Below the pieces are notes generated by a model. The model did not search any database. It had not been told where the DNA came from and saw nothing but the letters and a program-made list of their open reading frames with translations. The position numbers and the translations under genes are program-made. From DATKEH01 sp035546355 (GTDB lineage: Bacteria; Acidobacteriota; Thermoanaerobaculia; Multivoradales; JAIOJS01): a stretch of DNA of 12,699 bases. Below are positions 7,223-12,699 of the stretch, piece by piece. The stretch covers positions 1-12,699 of the forward strand of contig DATKEH010000130.1 of the NCBI GenBank assembly GCA_035546355.1, given 5' to 3'. Each line of letters opens with the position of its first letter. The stretch's first letter is position 1.

Positions 7223-8755
7223 ATGAACCTGAGCGACCTTTTCGCCATCCCCAGGCAACGCGACCCGCAGCGGCCGGCGCTGCGCTTCGAGCCTGCGCCC
7301 GGCGCCGCCCGCGAGCTGACGTACGAGGGGCTGCATCGGCGGGCGGAGCGGCTGGCGGCGGGGCTGCTGGCCCGTGGCCTGCGACCGGGCGACAGGGTGG
7401 CCCTCTACCTCGGCAATTCCCCGGAGCTGGTGGTGGCGCACCTGGCGGTGCTGCGGCTGGGCGCGGTGACGGTGCCGCTCAACCCCGCCTATCGGCGGCG
7501 GGAGGTGGCGCACGTGCTGCGCGACGCCGAGCCGCGGCTGCTGGTGAGCGAGGAGCGGGGGTTGCCGGTGCTGGCGGAGCTTTCGGCCGACGAGCGGCGC
7601 AGCGTCGAGGCCGTGCTGCAGGCCGAGACGCTGGCGGCCGAGGAGCGGGAGCCCACGGAGGCGCCGCCACGGGCGGGCCCCGACGACCTGGCGATGCTGC
7701 TCTACACCTCCGGCACCAGCGGCCGCAGCAAGGGCGCCATGCTCAGCCACCGCAACCTGCTGGCCACGGTGACCGCGCTGCTCGCCGCCTGGGGGTGGCA
7801 GGCGAGCGACGAGCTGCTGCTCACCCTGCCCCTGTTCCACACCCACGGGCTGGTGGTCGGGCTGCACTGCGCGCTCGCCGCCGGCGCCACGGTGCGGCTG
7901 CGGCCGCGCTTCGACGCCGAGGCGGTGGCCGCGGCCCTCGCCGCCAGCGAGGCGACGCTCTTCTTCGGCGTGCCCACCATGTACGTGCGGCTGGTGGCGG
8001 CGCTGCGGCAAGGCGGCGCCCCGGCGCTGCCGCGCATGCGGCTGTTCTGCTCGGGCAGCGCGCCGCTGCCGCCGGAGGTGTTCGCCGCCTTCGCCGAGCT
8101 CACCGGCCACGCCATCCTCGAGCGCTACGGGATGACCGAGACCGGCATGAGCCTGTCCAACCCGCTGGCCGGTCGGCGATTGCCGGGGACGGTGGGGACG
8201 CCGCTGCCGGGGGTGTCGATGCGGGTGGTGGACGGCGACGGGAACCGGGTGCCGCCGGGAGTCGACGGCGCGCTGCAGGTGCGCGGCAGTCACGTCTTCG
8301 AGGGCTACTGGCGCGACCCGGAGAGGACGGCGGCGGCCTTCGCCGTCGACGCCGCGGGGCGGCGGTGGTTCCGCACCGGCGACCTGGCGCGGGTGGAGGC
8401 GGAGAGCGGTCACGTCACCCTGCTGGGCCGCGAGAGCGAGCTCATCCTGTGCGGCGGCTTCAACGTCTACCCGCGGGAGGTGGAGGAGGTGCTCGCCGCC
8501 GTCCCCGGAGTGCGCGAGGTGGCGGTCGCCGGGGCGCCCGACGCCGAGCTGGGAGAGGTGCCGGTCGCCTGGTGGGCCGGGGAGGCGGCGGTCGCCGCCG
8601 CGGCCCTCGAGGCCCACTGCCGGCGCGAGCTGGCGCGCTACAAGGTGCCGCGGGCCTTCCACCGGGTCGACGCCCTGCCGCGCAACGCCATGGGGAAGCT
8701 GCAGAAGCACCTGCTGAAGGCGCCGGCCACGGCCGCGGCAGGGCCCCCCTCGTGA
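7223..8755 (+). CDS. matB: Malonyl-CoA synthetase-like acyl-CoA ligase (ANL superfamily, MatB type)
   Basis: 510 residues, the length of MatB. It would convert malonate (or methylmalonate), CoA and ATP to malonyl-CoA, AMP and pyrophosphate in the cytoplasm. ANL motifs are intact and in order: P-loop YTSGTSGRSKGAML (161-174), LFHTHGL (204-210), GVPTMYVRLV (249-258), MRLFCSGSAPLP (272-283), ERYGMTETGMSLSNP (300-314) followed by GTVGTPLPGV (322-331), FRTGDLAR (383-390), LGRESELILCGGFNVYPREVEEVL (401-424) and the C-terminal catalytic Lys492 in NAMGKLQKHLL. The RYGMTET with SNP and GTVG.PLPGV block is much closer to MatB than to long-chain or aromatic ligases, but the specificity is inferred. No ribosome site is seen before the ATG. 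Its TGA overlaps the GTG of the FAD subunit by four bases. An oxalyl-CoA or other dicarboxylate ligase is the main alternative. Confidence 0.85.
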   Translation: MNLSDLFAIPRQRDPQRPALRFEPAPGAARELTYEGLHRRAERLAAGLLARGLRPGDRVALYLGNSPELVVAHLAVLRLGAVTVPLNPAYRRREVAHVLRDAEPRLLVSEERGLPVLAELSADERRSVEAVLQAETLAAEEREPTEAPPRAGPDDLAMLLYTSGTSGRSKGAMLSHRNLLATVTALLAAWGWQASDELLLTLPLFHTHGLVVGLHCALAAGATVRLRPRFDAEAVAAALAASEATLFFGVPTMYVRLVAALRQGGAPALPRMRLFCSGSAPLPPEVFAAFAELTGHAILERYGMTETGMSLSNPLAGRRLPGTVGTPLPGVSMRVVDGDGNRVPPGVDGALQVRGSHVFEGYWRDPERTAAAFAVDAAGRRWFRTGDLARVEAESGHVTLLGRESELILCGGFNVYPREVEEVLAAVPGVREVAVAGAPDAELGEVPVAWWAGEAAVAAAALEAHCRRELARYKVPRAFHRVDALPRNAMGKLQKHLLKAPATAAAGPPS

Positions 8756-9642
8756 AGCCGGCGCCGTTCGCCTACCGCGCCCCTCGCTCCCTCCCCGAGG
8801 GCCTCGACGAGCTCGCCCGGCACGGCGGCGAGTGCAAGGTGTTGGCCGGGGGGCAGAGCCTGATCCCGGTGATGACCTTCCGGCTCGCCCAGCCGGCCCT
8901 GCTCGTCGACGTCAACGGCCTGCGGGAGCTCGACTTCGTGACCGCCACCGGCGATGGCGGCCTGCGCCTCGGGGCCCTGGTACGCCAGCGGCGGCTGGAG
9001 CGGGAGCGGGAGGTGGCGCGCCGGGCGCCGCTGCTCGCCGAGGCCCTGCCCCACGTGGCGCATCCGCAGATTCGCAACCGCGGCACACTGGGCGGCAGCC
9101 TGGCCCACGCCGACCCCGCCGCCGAGCTGCCAGCGGTGGCGGTGGCGCTGGCGGCGCGGCTGCGCCTGGAGCGAGCCGGCGGCTCGCGCTGGGTGCCGGC
9201 CGGCGAGTTCTTCCACGGGCTGTTCGCCACCGCGCTGGCCGAGGACGAGCTGCTGGTGGAGATCGAGCTGCCGCCGCTGCCGCCGCGCACCGGCTGCGCC
9301 TTCCTGGAGGTGGCGCGGCGGCACGGCGATTACGCTCAGGTCGGGGTGGCGGCGGTGCTGACGCTCGACGAGTCCGGGCGCTGCGCCGCCGCCAGGCTGG
9401 TCTTCCTCAGCGTCGGCGACGCGCCGATGACGGCGGATGGCGCGGCGGCGCTGCTGCTGGGCGAAGCGCCCGCCGGAGAGGCGATCGCCGCCGCCGCCGA
9501 CCACGCCGCGCGGCGGGAGATCGACCCCGTCGACGACATCCACGCCAGCGCCGACTTCAAACGCCACCTGGCGCGGGTGCTGGCCGACCGGGTGCTGCGC
9601 CGGGCCGCGGCCCGTGCCGCGGGAGGTGAGGATGGCGGCTGA
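8752..9642 (+). CDS. FAD-binding subunit of a molybdenum hydroxylase (CoxM/XdhB-like)
   Basis: 296 residues from the GTG at 8752, whose GTGA overlaps the ligase stop. Subunits of this kind carry FAD and pass electrons from the iron-sulfur subunit to the final acceptor. The two FAD pyrophosphate-binding signatures are present: AGGQSLIPVM (32-41) and TLGGSLAHADPAAE (112-125). The C-terminal CO-dehydrogenase flavoprotein domain follows (RRHGDYAQVGVAA at 189-201, SVGDAPM at 220-226, IHASADFKRHLARVL at 263-277). Length and motifs fit the separate medium subunit of the CoxMSL/xanthine dehydrogenase/nicotinate dehydrogenase families; sequence alone does not name the substrate. The operon context (malonyl-CoA synthetase, amidase, FdrA) suggests a pyrimidine or purine ring oxidation. 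The frame is open upstream inside the ligase gene, but homology begins at 8752. Confidence 0.93.
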   Translation: MKPAPFAYRAPRSLPEGLDELARHGGECKVLAGGQSLIPVMTFRLAQPALLVDVNGLRELDFVTATGDGGLRLGALVRQRRLEREREVARRAPLLAEALPHVAHPQIRNRGTLGGSLAHADPAAELPAVAVALAARLRLERAGGSRWVPAGEFFHGLFATALAEDELLVEIELPPLPPRTGCAFLEVARRHGDYAQVGVAAVLTLDESGRCAAARLVFLSVGDAPMTADGAAALLLGEAPAGEAIAAAADHAARREIDPVDDIHASADFKRHLARVLADRVLRRAAARAAGGEDGG

Positions 9643-10129
9643 TCCCGAGCTGCTCGCAGTCACGGTCCGGGTCAACGGGCGCGAGCACCGTCGCCGCGTC
9701 GAGCCGCGGCTGCTGCTGTCGGACTTCCTGCGCCACGAGCTGGGGCTGACCGGCACCCACGTCGGCTGCGAGCACGGCGTCTGCGGCGCCTGCACCGTGC
9801 TGCTCGACGGCGAGGCCGTGCGCTCTTGCCTGCTGCTGGCGGTGCAGGCGCAGGGGCAGGAGGTGACGACGGTGGAGGGGCTGGCGCCGGGCCCCGAGGA
9901 CCTCCACCCGCTGCAGGAGGCGTTCTGGGAGGCGCACGGGCTGCAGTGCGGTTTCTGCACTCCGGGGTTCCTGATGACCCTCATCCCCTTCCTGCGCGAG
10001 CACCCCGACCCCAGCGAGGCCGAGATCCGCCTCGCCCTCTCCGGCAACCTCTGCCGCTGCACCGGGTACCAGAACATCGTCGCGGCGGTGCGTCTGGCGG
10101 CGGCGAGGCTGCGGGCGGAGGCCCCCTGA
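9632..10129 (+). CDS. [2Fe-2S] subunit of a molybdenum hydroxylase (CoxS/XdhC-type small subunit)
   Basis: 165 residues, the usual size. Two [2Fe-2S] clusters are complete: the plant-ferredoxin type N-terminal cluster with Cys46, Cys51, Cys54 and Cys66 (GCEHGVCGACTVLLDG) and the C-terminal helical cluster with Cys106, Cys109, Cys141 and Cys143 (QCGFCTPG and GNLCRCTGYQ). It relays electrons from the molybdopterin centre to FAD. The ATG at 9632 overlaps the end of the FAD subunit by 11 bases and has a strong ribosome site, GGAGGT at 9622-9627. The large molybdopterin subunit that these two genes need is not in the window; the next gene is an amidase. The order M-S without L is therefore notable. 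Confidence 0.96.
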   Translation: MAADPELLAVTVRVNGREHRRRVEPRLLLSDFLRHELGLTGTHVGCEHGVCGACTVLLDGEAVRSCLLLAVQAQGQEVTTVEGLAPGPEDLHPLQEAFWEAHGLQCGFCTPGFLMTLIPFLREHPDPSEAEIRLALSGNLCRCTGYQNIVAAVRLAAARLRAEAP

Positions 10130-10137
10130 GGCCGGGC

Positions 10138-11568
10138 GTGGAGCCCCAGGCCGCGGGCGCCGTCGCCGGCGGCGGTCCCGAGGCGCTCGTCGGTTCCTCC
10201 TGGGACCTGCGGCGCAGCGCCGCGCTACGGCGGCTGCGCCACCGCTTCGCGGCGGTCGAGCCGCGGATCGAGGCGTTCCTGCCCGAGCCGGGGCGGTGGC
10301 GGCGGCTGGCGGCGGCCATCGCCGAGACGCCCGGCGGCCGGCGCGCCGGAGCCGCTGCGCGCCTGGACGGGACGGCCATGGGAGTCAAGGACGTGTTCCA
10401 CGTCGACGGCTTCGCCACTCGCGCCGGCAGCCGCCTGCCGCCGCAGGCTCTGGCGGGGGGGGAGGGTAGGGCCGTGCAACGCCTGCGCCGCGCCGGCTCC
10501 CTGCTCCTGGGCAAGACGGTCACCACCGAGCTCGCGTACTTCGAGCCGGGACCCACCCGCAACCCACACGACCCGCAGCGCACTCCGGGCGGCTCGTCGA
10601 GCGGCTCGGCGGCGGCGGTGGCCGCCGGGTTGTGCCCGTTCGCCCTCGGGACGCAGACCATTGGCTCGGTGTGCCGCCCCGCCGCCTTCTGCGGTGTGGT
10701 CGGCTTCAAGCCGAGCTACGACAGGATCCCCAGGGACGGGCTGGTGCCGCTGGCGCCGTCTCTCGACCACGTAGGGGTGCTCGCCGCCGACGTCGGCTGG
10801 GCGGCGCGGGCGGCGGCGGTGCTCTGCGACGGCTGGCGAGGAAGCCGACCGGGCGGCCACGGAGGGCCGCCCCTACACCCGGTGGAGGACACCGCGGTCG
10901 AGGCGGGCTCAGCAGTCGTAGGGGCCGGCCTCCGCGCCGGCCCGCCGGCCGGGAGTGCCGCACCACGGCCGGTGCTGGCGGTGCCGGTCGGTCCCTACCT
11001 CGACCCCCTCGAGCCCGCCGGCGCCGCCGGCTTCGCCGCCGCCTGTGCGTCGCTCTCGCGGGCCGGCTATCCGCTGCTGCGAGTGCCGGTGATGCCCGAC
11101 TTCGCCGAGGTGGCGGCGCGTCACCGCCTGCTGCTCGCCGCCGAGGCCGCCGCCGTCCACCGGCGGCTCTACGACAGCTGGCGGCACCTGCTGCGGCCGC
11201 GGACGGTCGAGCTCCTCGAGCGGGGCCTGGCGGCGGCGCCGGCGGAGGTCGAGGCGGCGCGGGAGGGGCGGTTGCGCCTGCGCCGGGAGCTCGAGGAGGC
11301 GATGGCGCGGGAGGGGTTCGACCTGTGGCTGTCGGCGGCGGCGCCGGGGCCGGCGCCCCGCGGGCTCGCCGTCACCGGCGACCCGATCTGCAACCTGCCG
11401 TGGACGCAGGCCGGCCTGCCGACCGTCGCGCTTCCCGCCGGCCGCAGCCCGGAGGGGATGCCCCTCGGGGTGCAGCTCACCGCTCGCTTCGGGGGGGACG
11501 AAGCGCTGCTCGGCTGGGCGGCCGCGGCGGCCGCGGCGCTGCGTCGGGGGGACGCCGGCGCTGCCTGA
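10138..11568 (+). CDS. Amidase-signature hydrolase (malonamidase/ureidomalonase candidate)
   Basis: 476 residues from the GTG at 10138, eight bases after the small-subunit stop, with GAGG at 10128-10131. The Ser-cisSer-Lys triad is visible: Lys84 in MGVKDVF, the cis-Ser in GGSSSGS (Ser153) and the nucleophile Ser177 in GTQTIGSVCRPAAFCGVVGFKPS. Arg180 lies three residues after the nucleophile. As I recall malonamidase E2 (Lys62, Ser131, Ser155, Arg158), all four residues here are shifted by exactly 22, so the core aligns without gaps and a small carboxyl-bearing amide such as malonamate or ureidomalonate is plausible. The malonyl-CoA synthetase in the operon supports malonate as product; this remains inference. 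Residues about 238-269 are encoded by a REPIN-like insertion, making this linker longer than usual; the frame stays open. Biuret or allophanate-type hydrolases are alternatives. Confidence 0.9.
   Translation: MEPQAAGAVAGGGPEALVGSSWDLRRSAALRRLRHRFAAVEPRIEAFLPEPGRWRRLAAAIAETPGGRRAGAAARLDGTAMGVKDVFHVDGFATRAGSRLPPQALAGGEGRAVQRLRRAGSLLLGKTVTTELAYFEPGPTRNPHDPQRTPGGSSSGSAAAVAAGLCPFALGTQTIGSVCRPAAFCGVVGFKPSYDRIPRDGLVPLAPSLDHVGVLAADVGWAARAAAVLCDGWRGSRPGGHGGPPLHPVEDTAVEAGSAVVGAGLRAGPPAGSAAPRPVLAVPVGPYLDPLEPAGAAGFAAACASLSRAGYPLLRVPVMPDFAEVAARHRLLLAAEAAAVHRRLYDSWRHLLRPRTVELLERGLAAAPAEVEAAREGRLRLRRELEEAMAREGFDLWLSAAAPGPAPRGLAVTGDPICNLPWTQAGLPTVALPAGRSPEGMPLGVQLTARFGGDEALLGWAAAAAAALRRGDAGAA
10851..10876 (-). 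repeat. REP-type palindrome, unit 1
   Basis: Stem arms GGGCGGCC (10851-10858) and GGCCGCCC (10865-10872) around the loop ACGGAG, then CCTAC. Read on the minus strand, this is GTAG followed by the hairpin. Confidence 0.75.
10918..10943 (+). repeat. REP-type palindrome, unit 2
   Basis: GTAGG at 10918-10922 leads into stem arms GGGCCGGC (10922-10929) and GCCGGCCC (10936-10943) around the loop CTCCGC. Inverted relative to unit 1, with two stem pairs flipped but still paired. Confidence 0.75.
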
Positions 11569-11572
11569 GGAA

Positions 11573-12699
11573 GTGCTGCACCACGCCCTGCTCGCGGCCA
11601 CCTACGCCGACTCGGTGGTGCTGATGCAGCTGCAGCGCGCCCTCGCCGCCACCCCCGGCGTTTTCGCGGCGGCGGCGGTGATGGCCACGCCGGCCAATCG
11701 CGAGCTGCTGGCCGCGCAGGCGCTGCTGCCGGCCGAGGCCGCGGCGGCGCGGCCCGACGACCTGCTGGTGGCGGTGCGCGCGGCTTCGGCGGCAGCGGCC
11801 GAGGCGGCGTTGCGGCGGGTGCCGGAGTTGCTGCGCGGCGAGCGCGGCGCCGAGGGCGGCGCCGAGCATCGGGTGCGCAGCCTGGCGGCGGCTCTGCGCG
11901 AGCTGCCCGAGGCGGGCTGGGTGGCGATCTCGGTCCCCGGCCGCTGGGCCGGCGCCGTGGCCCGCGAGGCGCTGGCGCAGGGGCGGCACGTCTTCCTGTT
12001 CAGCGACAACGTGCCGCTCGAGGAGGAGGTCGCGCTGAAGGCCGAGGCCGCCCGTCGCGGGCTGCTCCTCCTCGGCCCCGATTGCGGCACGGCGCTGATC
12101 GGCGGCGTCGGTCTCGGCTTCGCCAATCGGGTGCGGCGGGGGCCGGTGGGGATCGTCGCCGCCTCCGGCACCGGGCTGCAGGCGGTGGCCTGCTCCGTCC
12201 ACGCCCGCGGCGGCGGCGTCTCGCACGCTCTCGGCACCGGCGGCCGCGACTTCGGCGAGGCGGTCGGCGGGGCCACTGCGCTGCAGGCCCTCGACCTGCT
12301 GCGCCGCGACCCGCAGACCGACGTGGTGGCGCTGCTCGGCAAGCCGCCGGCGGCGCGGGTGGCGGCGCGCCTGCTGCAGGCCGCCGGCGCCTGCGGCAAG
12401 CCGGTGGTGGCGTGGTTCCTCGGCTCGGCGGCGGCCTCGCGGCGGGTCGGTGACGTGTGGTTCGCCACCTCCTCCGCGGAGGCCGCCGAGCTGGCGGCGG
12501 GGCTGGTCGGAGGCACAGGGGAAGAGGGCCGGGGCGAGGGGGCGGCCGCCGCCACCAGCCGCCTCCACGGCCTGTTCGCCGGTGGCACGCTGGCCCAGGA
12601 GGCCCTCCTCGGCCTGCTGCCCTGGCTCGGCCCGATCGCCTCCAACCTCTCCCTGCCCGGCGCCCTCCCCCTCGCCGACCCGGCGGCCGGCGGCGCCCA
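11573..12699 (+). CDS. fdrA: FdrA-type acyl-CoA synthetase-like protein, oxamate carbamoyltransferase family (C-terminus cut by window edge)
   Basis: 375 codons are visible; the family runs to about 510-555 residues. FdrA is a succinyl-CoA-synthetase-like protein that in E. coli forms, with YlbE and YlbF, the oxamate carbamoyltransferase (AllFGH) of anaerobic allantoin breakdown. Clear FdrA landmarks are ADSVVLM (12-18), MATPANRELL (37-46), ISVPGRWA (119-126), FLFSDNVPLEEEV (141-153), GLLLLGPDCGTALI (163-176), GIVAASGTGLQ (193-203), GTGGRDF (221-227), GKPPA (256-260) and GLFAGGTLAQEA (333-344). The GTG at 11573 places the start exactly where E. coli FdrA starts relative to the DSV-LM motif, and lies four bases after the amidase stop; GAGG is only two bases away, so coupling from the amidase is likely. 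In this context ureidomalonate may replace oxalurate as substrate; that is inference. Confidence 0.92.
   Translation, partial: MLHHALLAATYADSVVLMQLQRALAATPGVFAAAAVMATPANRELLAAQALLPAEAAAARPDDLLVAVRAASAAAAEAALRRVPELLRGERGAEGGAEHRVRSLAAALRELPEAGWVAISVPGRWAGAVAREALAQGRHVFLFSDNVPLEEEVALKAEAARRGLLLLGPDCGTALIGGVGLGFANRVRRGPVGIVAASGTGLQAVACSVHARGGGVSHALGTGGRDFGEAVGGATALQALDLLRRDPQTDVVALLGKPPAARVAARLLQAAGACGKPVVAWFLGSAAASRRVGDVWFATSSAEAAELAAGLVGGTGEEGRGEGAAAATSRLHGLFAGGTLAQEALLGLLPWLGPIASNLSLPGALPLADPAAGGA

Larger units (their letters stand above)
10851..10943. mobile_element. REPIN-like element (two inverted REP-type palindromes) inside the amidase gene
   Basis: Two 26-base units lie in inverted orientation with a 41-base spacer. 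Each is an 8-bp stem with a 6-base loop followed, on the inner side, by a C and the tetranucleotide CTAC or its complement GTAG, the usual foot of REP sequences recognised by RAYT transposases. When one unit is reverse-complemented, 21 of 26 bases agree, and four of the five differences are two compensated stem base pairs. The element codes for amidase residues about 238-269 without a stop. No RAYT gene is present in the window; mobilisation in trans is inferred. Confidence 0.7.

Noticed and set aside
7795..8751. Extended plus-strand frame before the FAD subunit
   Set aside because: It is an Arg/Gly/Ala-rich shadow of the ligase gene; the flavoprotein homology begins at the GTG at 8752.
8752..10129. 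Calling the flavin and iron-sulfur subunits xanthine dehydrogenase or CO dehydrogenase
   Set aside because: These subunits do not decide the substrate; the large subunit is not in the window.
10771..10779. GTAGGGGTG, resembling the foot of the REP units found 80-170 bases downstream
   Set aside because: No palindrome follows, and it encodes the conserved amidase segment HVGVL, so it is a chance match.
11477..12645. Two overlapping minus-strand frames of about 350 codons opposite fdrA
   Set aside because: Arg/Ala/Gly/His-rich antisense shadows; the plus frame matches FdrA along its full visible length.
1..12699. CRISPR array, tRNA, rRNA or insertion sequence
   Set aside because: No regularly spaced direct repeats, tRNA-like folds or transposase frames were recognised; coding genes fill almost all of the window.

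Overview
The window is very GC-rich and densely coded (ten genes, almost no spacer), with GTG starts and 4-base stop/start overlaps used freely. The gene content (a PATAN/DUF4388 protein, a sulfatase ending in an 'LRSLGY' tail, a DUF885 protein, an M15-type peptidase, AceK) would fit a soil or sediment bacterium such as an acidobacterium of the Thermoanaerobaculia type or a myxobacterium-like lineage. That placement is an inference from style and gene families; there is no marker gene in the window.

Layout. (1) 1-1537, minus: a secreted DUF885 protein, its C-terminus cut by the window edge. (2) 1612-2745, plus: a membrane-anchored M15-like peptidase with two calcium-loop-like motifs, divergent from (1). 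(3) 7091-2764, minus: a three-gene operon read as sulfatase-like hydrolase, PATAN-domain protein, then AceK (isocitrate dehydrogenase kinase/phosphatase); the last two share a GTGA overlap. (4) 7092-7222: a 131-base divergent promoter region. (5) 7223 to the right edge, plus: a tightly packed operon of a MatB-like malonyl-CoA synthetase, the FAD and [2Fe-2S] subunits of a molybdenum hydroxylase, an amidase-signature enzyme, and FdrA, which runs off the window.

The right-hand operon is the most interesting part. The enzyme classes line up with an oxidative pyrimidine route: uracil to barbiturate (Mo hydroxylase), barbiturate to ureidomalonate (barbiturase, not in the window), ureidomalonate plus phosphate to malonamate and carbamoyl phosphate (FdrA, by analogy with its role on oxalurate), malonamate to malonate and ammonia (amidase with a malonamidase-E2-like catalytic layout), and malonate to malonyl-CoA (MatB). 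This order of reactions is a hypothesis. It would replace the urea-forming ureidomalonase step by an energy-conserving phosphorolysis. The catalytic Mo subunit and barbiturase are not visible and should lie outside the window if the idea is right.

A second notable feature is a REPIN-like pair of inverted palindromes with GTAG feet, inserted in frame inside the amidase gene. The stems of the two units differ by compensatory changes.
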